This document shows, in pieces, positions 54,067 through 62,395 of a DNA stretch of 64,000 bases (positions are counted from its first letter, which is position 1; each line of letters opens with the position of its first letter). A program made the position numbers and the translations under genes. This DNA is from Caldicellulosiruptor naganoensis (GTDB lineage: Bacteria > Bacillota > Thermoanaerobacteria > Caldicellulosiruptorales > Caldicellulosiruptoraceae), in contig NZ_CP113864.1 in NCBI RefSeq assembly GCF_026914285.1, forward strand, positions 2,232,501 through 2,296,500. Reading direction: 5' to 3'. The notes under the pieces were generated by a model. That model was given only the letters and a program-made list of their open reading frames with translations. It did no database searches and was not told the DNA's origin.

Positions 54067-55770
54067 ATGTTTGTCAAAATTACTAATGCTGGCGGTTATC
54101 AGTATGTTAGGTTAGTCGAAAATTACCGTGAAAATGGTAAAGTAAAGCAAAGAGTACTATTTAACTTTGGTAGACTTGATATTCTCAAAGATGACCCCGC
54201 TTTTAAAAACATTGTAAAAAAACTATCTGATATTGTCGCTGAAACAACTACTGAGAATGCAAAAGCTGTTACTATTGAATCTGAAGAAGATATTTTGGAT
54301 GCAGTTGTAAAAAACTGGGGATACATTGTATACAGAAAGTTATGGCAGGAGCTTGAAATTGATAAGTTTTTAAAAGGGAAAGCAGCAAAAGAGAGAAAGA
54401 TAAAATTTGATGTAGACAAAGTAAGTTTTTTAATGACCATACAGAGATTGATAGAGCCAATGAGCAAACTAAGAACTTATCATCAGAGAAGCAAATATTT
54501 TGGATTTGAAGAGGATATAGATTTGAATCAATTGTACAGGTGTTTAGATTTTCTTGACAGTGTAAAAGAAGATTTAGAGACATACCTGTATCAGAGAAAT
54601 AAAGACTTATTTAAGATGGTAGTTGATGTAGTGTTTTATGATGTGACGACAATATACTTTGAGAGTTGTAGAGCGGATGAACTTAAAAATTTTGGGTTTA
54701 GCAAAGACAACAAGGTAAATGAAGTGCAAGTTGTATTAGGGCTTTTGGTGGACAAAGAAGGCAGACCGATAGGGTATGAACTTTTTCCTGGTAATACGAT
54801 AGATAGCAAGACGATGGTAAAGATACTGAGGAAGCTGAAGGAAAAATTTAGTATAGATAAGATAATAATAGTAGCAGACAAAGGGCTTAACAGCAGAATA
54901 AATTTAAAGATGATAAAAGAAGCTGGGTACGACTATATAGTAGCAAGCAGATTAAAGAATGCAAGTAAAGAAATTTTAGATGAAGTTTTTAATGAAGAAG
55001 GATATAAAAGACTTGATGGCAAAAGATGTTTGAATGCTGAAGAAATTTATGGTGATGAATTCAAATATAAGGTATTGGAAAGAACAAATATTGTCAAGGA
55101 TGAAGAGGGTAAAGAGTTCAAAATAGAAGAGAATTTGATAATAACGTATTCAAGCAAGAGAGCCAAGAAAGACAAAGAAGACAGAGAGAGATTGGTAAGA
55201 AAAGCCAAAGAGCTTTTAGAGAACAAAGGAAGTATAACAGCCTTAGAAAAGAAAGGTGCAAGGAAATATTTGAAGAAGAAATCAAAATCAGAAGAATATG
55301 TATTGGATGAGGAAACGATAAAACGAGATGAGAAATTTGACGGTTATTATGCAATTCAAACGAGCAAAAAGGATATGGATGTAGAAGAGGTTTTAGGAGC
55401 ATATCACGATTTATGGAAGATAGAACAGTCATTCAGAGTAATGAAAAGCTGTTTAGAAGTGCGACCGATATATCACTTTACAGAAAGCAGAATAAAAGGA
55501 CATTTTGTGATATGTTTTTTGGCATTTTTACTGCAAAGGACATTGGAATATATTTTGAGGAGAAAAGGTAAAGGAATAAGTAGTGAAAGGATAATGGAAG
55601 CAATATATTCAATGAACTTTTTTGAAATAGAGATAAAAGGGAAGAAATATTTGATAAAGCAAAGAATTGAGGGAGGAGCTGGAGATATACTGAATGTAAT
55701 GAAGATAAAGGGTCCAAAAAACTTCATGACATATGAGGAAGGCTTAGAATTTATTGGTATTAGCAAATGA
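54067..55770 (+). CDS. IS1634-type (IS4-group) transposase
   Basis: 567 residues. Start: MFVKITNAGGYQYVRLVENY, with AAGGAG seven bases before the ATG. The catalytic blocks of the IS4-like DDE fold are visible: VVFYDVTTIYFES (first Asp), IIIVADKGLNSRIN (second Asp), and YHDLWKIEQSFRVMKSCLEV containing the Y-R-E-K signature (Glu). No frame lesions are present, so the enzyme appears intact. Confidence 0.92.
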   Translation: MFVKITNAGGYQYVRLVENYRENGKVKQRVLFNFGRLDILKDDPAFKNIVKKLSDIVAETTTENAKAVTIESEEDILDAVVKNWGYIVYRKLWQELEIDKFLKGKAAKERKIKFDVDKVSFLMTIQRLIEPMSKLRTYHQRSKYFGFEEDIDLNQLYRCLDFLDSVKEDLETYLYQRNKDLFKMVVDVVFYDVTTIYFESCRADELKNFGFSKDNKVNEVQVVLGLLVDKEGRPIGYELFPGNTIDSKTMVKILRKLKEKFSIDKIIIVADKGLNSRINLKMIKEAGYDYIVASRLKNASKEILDEVFNEEGYKRLDGKRCLNAEEIYGDEFKYKVLERTNIVKDEEGKEFKIEENLIITYSSKRAKKDKEDRERLVRKAKELLENKGSITALEKKGARKYLKKKSKSEEYVLDEETIKRDEKFDGYYAIQTSKKDMDVEEVLGAYHDLWKIEQSFRVMKSCLEVRPIYHFTESRIKGHFVICFLAFLLQRTLEYILRRKGKGISSERIMEAIYSMNFFEIEIKGKKYLIKQRIEGGAGDILNVMKIKGPKNFMTYEEGLEFIGISK

Positions 55771-55850
55771 TGTAGTGACAAAATTGAGGTCCATATTTTG
55801 TCAATCCCAGTCCTCCCAAGCTTTTTGAGCTTCAAACTGACAAAGTCAAG

Positions 55851-56075
55851 ACAATTAAACTGTCTGTGTATGAAAAATTTCAAGTATCTGAGTACTGGAT
55901 AGTTGACATTTCAAATGAGTGTATAGAAGTTTACAGCAATAATATTAATGGGAAATATTGCTCTATAAATAAATACAAAAAAGGTATGAGCATAAAGGTA
56001 TTTGATAACCTTGTTTTAGATGTTGATGAAATATTTAGCGTGATAAAGTAATCAAAAAGACAATGGATTTTCCAA
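55851..56075. repeat. Right copy of the 225-bp target duplication
   Basis: Repeats 53644-53868. It contains the last 61 codons of the Uma2 gene without a proper start. Confidence 0.9.
55866..56051 (+). pseudogene. Duplicated C-terminal fragment of Uma2
   Basis: 61 codons identical to the end of the Uma2 protein apart from one residue (FQVSEYW here, FQVPEYW in the full gene). It is a by-product of the IS target duplication, not an independent gene. Confidence 0.9.
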
Positions 56076-56131
56076 GAAAGGTTATTTTCAAAGTAACGTT
56101 AAAAATAAAACCCTTGATGGCAAAGCGGCCA

Positions 56132-56377
56132 TCAAGGAACAATCTCTTTTCGAAGCTTTCTTATCTCTTCAACTTCAAGCTCTGTAAGTTCTGCAATTTC
56201 ATCATCGCTATAACCTTTTTTAATAAGCTTTTTTGCCATTTCAACCTTGGCTCTGTATATCCCCTGCTGAATCCCTTGCTGAATCCCCTGCTGAATTCCC
56301 TGCTGAATTCCCATATTAAACTCTTTTGTCTTTGTCTCATCAAGCAGCCTTGCAACATTGGATACAAAATCACCCAT
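56132..56377 (-). CDS. Predicted intragenic product: C-terminal module of the broken rpn gene
   Basis: ATG 56377 is preceded by AAGGAGGTG (56394-56386) at a spacing of eight, the same arrangement as at 29131. The 81-residue product starts MGDFVSNVARLLDETKTKEF, has four GIQQ units in a row (12-bp DNA repeat GGAATTCAGCAG), and ends with the conserved helix motif. It is upstream-independent, so it could be made even though the long frame is broken. Confidence 0.55.
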   Translation of the reverse strand: MGDFVSNVARLLDETKTKEFNMGIQQGIQQGIQQGIQQGIYRAKVEMAKKLIKKGYSDDEIAELTELEVEEIRKLRKEIVP

Positions 56378-57109
56378 TTTACCTGCACCTCCTTCTTTTA
56401 TCCTTGCTACTATTTTGTCATACTCTGCTTTGAGATCCTCTGCAAGTCTTGGCCGTATAATATAATGTGCCCAGTTTAAAAATCGGTCAATATTTCTTCT
56501 GCTCAAACTCTTTAAATTTGCTTCTATTTCGTATAGTCTCTTCACAAGATCATTTTTATCTTCTCTTACCTGCTCTAAATAGAATACTATTGGACCAAGG
56601 ACATCTTCTTGTTTTTCCAAAAACTTTTTCATATCAAGCTCTATAATATCAACTTACCCGGTATTTAAATATATCATCCTGAATATATCAAAAGCCTCCA
56701 TTAAGTTTGTTGATATATTCCATCTTTCGTCAATTCCGTTATAAACAACTATCGGTATAATTGCGGGCAAAACTTCTACTCCTTTTCTTATCTCTTGCGC
56801 CCATAAGCTTATCATGTATTTTAATATTCTAAGTGGCATATCCCTTTTTACTGTAGACTGATTCTCTATCAATATGTAAAAATACACTTCCCGTTCCCTC
56901 AACCTTGCTTTTGCAATGACATCAGCTTCTATCTGCATAAAATCCTGTGTTACATAGTTTGTTTTTACCAGCTCAATTGAATCTTCATCTATCATCTCTG
57001 CCCATTTGTACTTTAGTATATCTTTTACTAAAAGAAGTATATCCTATTTCTCTTCAAATAAAAATTTAAATGTGGAATCATGTTCTTTAGGAGGCAAATT
57101 TTTGCTCAA
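56132..57109 (-). pseudogene. Rpn-family nuclease gene with two in-frame stops
   Basis: The start is TTG 57109 (MSKNLPPKEHDSTFKFLFEE) with GAAAGGA upstream. The frame meets TAG 57044-57046 after FLFEEK. It then reads DILLLVKDILKYKWAEMIDE and the core IEADVIAKARL and YILIENQSTVKRD, and meets TAA 56654-56656 after YLNTG. It goes on to VDIIELDMKKFLEKQED and the helical linker, all in one frame. The C-terminal module has GIQQ repeats and ends KKGYSDDEIAELTELEVEEI. The N-terminal part is probably not produced, but the internal start at 56377 is intact. Confidence 0.8.
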
Positions 57110-57202
57110 AACATTTGTTCCTTTCAATTTTTAGATTTTTTGCTTTAAGCTGATTTTATTGTTCAATTATAGTTATACCACAAATTCTCTATTTTGTCTT
57201 AA

Positions 57203-57237
57203 GAAAAAAGACCGCCTTCGATATCGAATTGGCGGCC
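57203..57237 (-). terminator. Terminator after the repeat-rich SLH gene
   Basis: On the minus strand GGCCGCC (57237-57231) pairs with GGCGGTC (57216-57210) and TTTTTTCTT follows. The loop is itself a palindrome, TTCGATATCGAA. Confidence 0.75.
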
Positions 57238-57262
57238 TTTTGAAAGCTGTTTCTCAATTTAG

Positions 57263-60200
57263 TTACGGATTTACCATGCTCACAACTTTGCCATCGTAGC
57301 CTAAGATGAGGTACACTCTCTGACCAATTTTGAAGGTGTCAGAGAGAAGCACAGACGGGTCAAAATCTTCACTCACCTCATATGTCTTGTCCACAAGCTT
57401 TCCTGTTGTCAGGTCTACTGCACTTACAACAATTGACTTTGGTGTAAACCTTGTTGGCTGGTAGCTCTTGATATAACATTCAACCCTGTCATCTACAACA
57501 AGTATGAACTTATTACCACCCCAGATATCTGTCACAGCATAGACAACATCATTTTTCTGAATATAGCTGTAGTCCACAACATCCCCGTCTTTTATAACTT
57601 TGCTACTACCACTTATATCCAGATCACCTGCTTTTAGCGTTAAGTATGTCTGCTCATTTGCAAGGTATGGTTTGCTGTATACCGGGTCAAATACCACACA
57701 GTAGTCGTACCCTTTCTTTTGTGTTGATATCCCAAACACAAGCGATGTCGCTCTTTGCATTTTCTGCACAGCCACTGAGTAGTCAATCTTTGTGCTGCTG
57801 TAGTAGTAGGTTATGTTCTGTGGCAAGGTCACCTCAACCTGTGTTCCGCCCCTGTCAACCATTACTTTGCTTCCAAGTGCGTATAATACCGTCATGCCTT
57901 CTGTTGAGCTCAGCTTCTTGTATATAAACGTTATATTGTTATCTGAATCGACATAAAGCCCGTATTTTGCGCCAAGCTCTAAGCTTGTGTTCTGGTTTGA
58001 CGGCAGGGTCAAAATGCCCTTGTCTGTCAGAACTTCATTTTCTGCAAGACCTTTTGTTACCTTACTTGTGCCCATTACAATGACTTCCATGTATGTTCCA
58101 TACTCATCATAATATGGGTCCTGGATGATTGCATACTCATACGAATTTCCTGCCTGGTTGTAGCCAAAATAGATTTTCTGACCTGTTTTGAGAATACTCT
58201 TTAGCTGGTCATAGCTAAGCTTATTTCCATTGTAATAATACGTGGGTTTTTGAGGAAGAAACATGGTGTTTTCACTGCTTCCTTTTTTGATTTTTACGTT
58301 TGTATCGCTCACAACTGCAGTGATCTCCGCTGACTCGCTATTATTGAGCTTTTTCACAACCTTGGTAATTGTATCATTTTTGATGTACACACCATACTTT
58401 GATCCAACTGTCAATTTTCCTGCACTGCTGCTTACAACATATATGCCCTTGTCAGTCAGAACCTCGTTTGTTGCAAGCTTGCTTGACGAAATGCTATCTG
58501 CCATCACTATGACCTCTGTATATGTGCCGTACTCAAGAGAGTATGGGTCCTGAATTACAACATATTCATATGTCTTGCCGTCCTTTGCATAGCCAAAGTA
58601 GATTTTCTGACCCACTTTTAGTACATTCTTAAGCTCAGTATAGTTTGTTTTTGTACCATTGTAATAATAAACCGGCTTTTGAGGTAGAATGATGTTCTCC
58701 TGCCCCTGAGTACCTTTTAGCTTGACGTTAGTATCGCTAACAACATCTGTCACTTCATACCGCGCAGTGTTATTCAACTTCTTCACAACAAGGGTTATCT
58801 TATCATCTTTAACATAAAGTCCGTACTTTGCACCTATTTCAAGTTTTGTCTCGGCAGATGGAAGGTAAAAAATACCTTTGTCAGTCATAACCTGGTTGTT
58901 CTCAAGGCTTGAGTTTAAAAGTGCATCCTGCAAAACTATTGCCTCAATATAGTTGCCGTACTGTGTGCTGTATGGGTCTTGAATAACGTATGCCATAACC
59001 TTGCCTGTGTCAGTGTCTTTTGATACATAAAGTATCTGGTCTTCTTTTAAAATGTTTGGCAGATTTTCATAGCTCTGTTTTGTGCCTTGATAGTAATACA
59101 CAGGTTTGCTTGTTAGCTGAATCTTCTGTGTCTTGCCGTTTTGATCAACATCAAGTGTGTAATCATCTATATTTTTGATTGTAAACTTGTCGGATACCCA
59201 CACTTTTTGCAAAGCTTTTGTAATTGTATCATCTTTTATATACACTCCATATTTTGCTCCAATTTCAAGGTTTTCAGGTTTTATCGAAGATGCAACAAAA
59301 TATATTCCCTTGTCTGTCTGAACCTGGTTTGCATCCAGTGCCGATGATGTTTTTGGGGTTGCCAAAATCAAAACCTCATCGTAGTTTCCATAAACCTCTT
59401 GTGCATATATGTCGGAAATTACAACAAAGTCTACTTTGCTTCTATCTTCAGAATAGATAAAGCTTATTTTCTGGTTTGGTTTTAGAACATTTTCAATTGC
59501 ATCGTAGCTTTGTTTTGAGCCATTGTAATAGTATGTTGCCGAAGATGGCAAAGTTATTGATTTTGTCTTTCCACTTTCTTTGTAATATACAGTCTTTCCA
59601 TCAACCTTTGTGCTGACAATCTGGAAAGAGTAGTTTTCTGTGCCAAACACTTTTGTGATTTTGTTGCTATCGACCTGAAGCATGTACTTTTTCCCAACTT
59701 CAAGTTGCGTTTTTGTTGCATTCACAAGCACTCCGCTGTCTGTCAAAACCTCATTTGGAAGAAGCTTTGATGATGTCTTGCCAGTATCAAGCACAACATA
59801 CGATTTGTAAAGCCCAACATACTCAGAAAATTTTGTGCCGTTGCTGCTTTGGTTTGATGCTGACACTCCGCTTAAAGCTGACTGGGTAGATTGAGCTTGA
59901 TTTCCACCAGTTTTGACCTCAGTGTCAAGAAGCTTTGATAGCATCAAGGCAAGAGCCCAGCGCGGAACCTTTTTCGACGCAGAAAGGTTTATTCCTTTTA
60001 TAAGCCCAAGCTCAGATGCTTTGTCAATGTAGTTTTGTGGCCAGATGCCAGAAAGGTCTGAGTCAGAGTACCCAAGCATCCTCACAATAGCAGTTGTTGC
60101 CTGGGCAAAGGTAAGCGGGCCGTTTGGATTAAACTTGCCGTCTGCCATTGGTGTCATGTATTTTTTCTTTACTGCCCAGTTCACATACCCACAAAGATTG

Positions 60201-60490
60201 GTGTTTGGCTTTATGTCTGGATATTGCGAATATCCTTTAAGCAGATTTGCCTCGTCCTCTGCGTTTGAAATCTTTACAATCGCAGCTGCAAACTCACCGC
60301 GCAGAACAGCAGCATTTGGCTTGAAATAGTCCTTGTAAACAAGAATTCCAAGCTTATTTAACTTTTCTACAGCCTGCTTGTAACTTGCATTTGATGGAAT
60401 GTCTTTGTATGCGGCATAAGCAGAAGGCAGACCTAAATTCCCAAGTACAAAACAAAGTAGTAAAATGACTGTCAAAAACTTTTTTCTCAT
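57263..60490 (-). CDS. SLH-domain surface protein with five repeats
   Basis: 1,075 residues. A signal peptide (FLTVILLLCFVLGNLGLPSAYA) is followed by SLH motifs to about residue 190 (YKDIPSNASYKQAVEKL, GYVNWAVKKKYMTPMADGKF, IWPQNYIDKASELGLI). Then come five similar modules of about 125 residues, each with a V(L/M/Q)TDxGI block (VLTDSGVLV, VQTDKGIYF, VMTDKGIFY, VLTDKGIYV, VLTDKGILT), KYGVYIKDDTITK-like and YYYNGTKxxY-like segments. It lies 20 bases downstream of the MacB-type permease gene, so it belongs to that operon. It is probably wall-bound. Confidence 0.88.
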   Translation of the reverse strand: MRKKFLTVILLLCFVLGNLGLPSAYAAYKDIPSNASYKQAVEKLNKLGILVYKDYFKPNAAVLRGEFAAAIVKISNAEDEANLLKGYSQYPDIKPNTNLCGYVNWAVKKKYMTPMADGKFNPNGPLTFAQATTAIVRMLGYSDSDLSGIWPQNYIDKASELGLIKGINLSASKKVPRWALALMLSKLLDTEVKTGGNQAQSTQSALSGVSASNQSSNGTKFSEYVGLYKSYVVLDTGKTSSKLLPNEVLTDSGVLVNATKTQLEVGKKYMLQVDSNKITKVFGTENYSFQIVSTKVDGKTVYYKESGKTKSITLPSSATYYYNGSKQSYDAIENVLKPNQKISFIYSEDRSKVDFVVISDIYAQEVYGNYDEVLILATPKTSSALDANQVQTDKGIYFVASSIKPENLEIGAKYGVYIKDDTITKALQKVWVSDKFTIKNIDDYTLDVDQNGKTQKIQLTSKPVYYYQGTKQSYENLPNILKEDQILYVSKDTDTGKVMAYVIQDPYSTQYGNYIEAIVLQDALLNSSLENNQVMTDKGIFYLPSAETKLEIGAKYGLYVKDDKITLVVKKLNNTARYEVTDVVSDTNVKLKGTQGQENIILPQKPVYYYNGTKTNYTELKNVLKVGQKIYFGYAKDGKTYEYVVIQDPYSLEYGTYTEVIVMADSISSSKLATNEVLTDKGIYVVSSSAGKLTVGSKYGVYIKNDTITKVVKKLNNSESAEITAVVSDTNVKIKKGSSENTMFLPQKPTYYYNGNKLSYDQLKSILKTGQKIYFGYNQAGNSYEYAIIQDPYYDEYGTYMEVIVMGTSKVTKGLAENEVLTDKGILTLPSNQNTSLELGAKYGLYVDSDNNITFIYKKLSSTEGMTVLYALGSKVMVDRGGTQVEVTLPQNITYYYSSTKIDYSVAVQKMQRATSLVFGISTQKKGYDYCVVFDPVYSKPYLANEQTYLTLKAGDLDISGSSKVIKDGDVVDYSYIQKNDVVYAVTDIWGGNKFILVVDDRVECYIKSYQPTRFTPKSIVVSAVDLTTGKLVDKTYEVSEDFDPSVLLSDTFKIGQRVYLILGYDGKVVSMVNP

Positions 60491-60510
60491 CTTTCAAATC
60501 CCCTCCAGTT

Positions 60511-61689
60511 TTATTCGTATCTTAGCGCCTCTATTGGGTTTAGACGCGACGCTTTTGATGCTGGGAACAGTCCAAACACAATGCCTATTGCAAGTGAGAT
60601 TGTAAACGCCAGTATTGCCCACGGTATCGAAAATATTGCTGTTGCAACATTTAGCTTTGACATCAAATTGATTGTTACATAACCCAAAATAATCCCGATT
60701 ATTCCACCAAGCCCTGTCACAACAGATGCTTCTATCAAAAACTGAACGAGTATATTTCTTCTCTTTGCGCCGATTGCTTTTCTAATTCCTATTTCTCTTG
60801 TTCTTTCTGTAACAGACACAAGCATGATATTCATGATGCCAATTCCACCGACAATGAGCGAAATTGCAGCAATCCCGGCAAGCATGAGCGTGAGTGTCTG
60901 GGTTACACTGTTTAAGGTGTCAAGTAGCTGGGCTGTGTTGAAAACTCTAAAAGCTGTAGAGTCGTTGTAAATCTTCATGAGAAAGTCGTTGAGATAGTTC
61001 ATTACAGCCTCGCTTCTGTTACCATCTGTAATTTTTATTGCAAAATTTCGAATGATTGCGTTTCGTGTAAGCCTTTGTGCAACTGTTACAGGAACTATTA
61101 CTACGTCGTCGTCTGACTGCTGCTGCGAATTTGCCCTCTGTTCAAGTACTCCAACAACCGTAAATATCTGGCCGTTAATCTTCATCTTCTTTCCAATAGG
61201 ATTCTGCCCACTGAACAGTTCATTTACAATTGTGGTACCAACAATAGCAACTTTCTTGCGATAGTCTACATCAATTGGAAGGATAAACCTACCAGCTGTA
61301 ACATTGACATCGCGAACAGTGGAGTAGTCTGCTGTTGTACCAATCAGGGTAGTGTCATATGTAGTTGTTCCATACTTTAATGTAACAGAGCTCGATACAG
61401 TTGGTGCAATTGCTTCTATATCATCTGCATGCTGATCGGCAAACTGCTGAAGTTCTTCATATGTGACGTTTCTGTTGCTGTTTCTTCCTGTAATATTTAT
61501 CTGTATTAGATTTGTCCCAAGCCTTTGAAGCCTGTCTGTTATGCTTTTGGTGCTTCCCTGGGCAAGCCCAACAGCCGCAATCACCGCCTAGATACCAATG
61601 ATGACACCAAGCATAGTAAGAAAAGACCTTAGCTTATTTGAAAGAATGCTCTTTATTGCCATCTTGAAAGCCAAAGCAAACTGCGCCAC
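60511..61689 (-). pseudogene. MacB-type ABC transporter permease with an in-frame amber codon
   Basis: About 392 residues of the FtsX/MacB fold: an N-terminal membrane helix (FLTMLGVIIGI), a large outside domain (GTNLIQINITGRNSNRNVTY and beyond) and three C-terminal helices with GIMNIMLVSVTERTREIGIRK, the MacB signature. It starts at GTG 61689 after AAGGAGGTG, overlapping the operon's ATPase region by spacing only. TAG 61588-61590 interrupts the first helix between VIIGI and AVIAAVG in the same frame, where relatives usually have Ala, Ser or Gly. Confidence 0.8.
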
Positions 61690-61692
61690 CTG

Positions 61693-62370
61693 TCAGCTCA
61701 CCTCCTTGTCCTCAATTATTTGACCATCCTGAATCCGCACAATTCTTCTTGCCTGAGCTGCTAAGTTGTTGTCGTGTGTAATTAAAACAATTGTACTACC
61801 CTGTGCATGAAGTTCCTTAAATATTTGCATTATTTCAGCACCTGACTTTGAGTCCAAGTTTCCTGTTGGCTCATCAGCAAGAATTATTGCTGGGTTTGTA
61901 ACAAGCGCCCTTGCAATTGCAACTCTCTGCTGCTGACCGCCAGATAGCTCTCTTGGTCTGTGATGCATTCTATGTTCCAAGCCAACCCTTGCTAAGGCTT
62001 CTTTTGCAAGCTTGTGACGTGTTGATGCTGGAGTCCCTTTGTAGATTAAAGGTAGTTCAACATTTTCAAGAGCTGTGAGCTGTGGTATCAAGTTAAAGTT
62101 TTGAAACACAAAGCCTATCTTGCTGTTTCGAATCTCTGCAAGCTGGTTGTCGTTGAGCTTGCTTACTTCATGACCATCCAGTATGTACGTGCCAGATGTT
62201 GGTGTGTCAAGACAGCCTATGATGTTCATAAGAGTTGATTTTCCTGATCCGGAAGGTCCAACTATAGCCACAAACTCGTGAGGCTTGATTTTCAAGCTAA
62301 CACCGTTTAAAGCATATACCTCATTCTCGCCCATCTTGTAGATTTTGTAAATATCATAAAGTTCAATCAT
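61693..62370 (-). CDS. MacB/LolD-type ABC transporter ATPase
   Basis: 225 residues with Walker A ([15 protein letters not shown]), Q-loop ([16 protein letters not shown]), signature [15 protein letters not shown], Walker B ([11 protein letters not shown]) and switch His (LITHDNN). It powers an exporter with the adaptor upstream and the permease downstream, which its end nearly touches. The substrate may be a peptide, a lipoprotein or an antibiotic. Confidence 0.95.
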   Translation of the reverse strand: MIELYDIYKIYKMGENEVYALNGVSLKIKPHEFVAIVGPSGSGKSTLMNIIGCLDTPTSGTYILDGHEVSKLNDNQLAEIRNSKIGFVFQNFNLIPQLTALENVELPLIYKGTPASTRHKLAKEALARVGLEHRMHHRPRELSGGQQQRVAIARALVTNPAIILADEPTGNLDSKSGAEIMQIFKELHAQGSTIVLITHDNNLAAQARRIVRIQDGQIIEDKEVS

Positions 62371-62395
62371 AGCAAGCTTTCACCTTCTTTTTTTA

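Larger units (their letters stand above)
53869..55850 (+). mobile_element. IS1634-type insertion sequence with a long target duplication
   Basis: The ends are perfect inverted repeats: CTTGACTTTGTCAGTT at 53869-53884 and AACTGACAAAGTCAAG at 55835-55850. It is 1,982 bp long and carries one transposase gene. Flanking direct repeats of 225 bp match the known habit of IS1634-type elements, which make variable, very long target duplications. Confidence 0.9.

Noticed and set aside
56251-56310. Short tandem repeats considered as a CRISPR array
   Set aside because: The 12-bp units are contiguous, coding (GIQQ) and without spacers.
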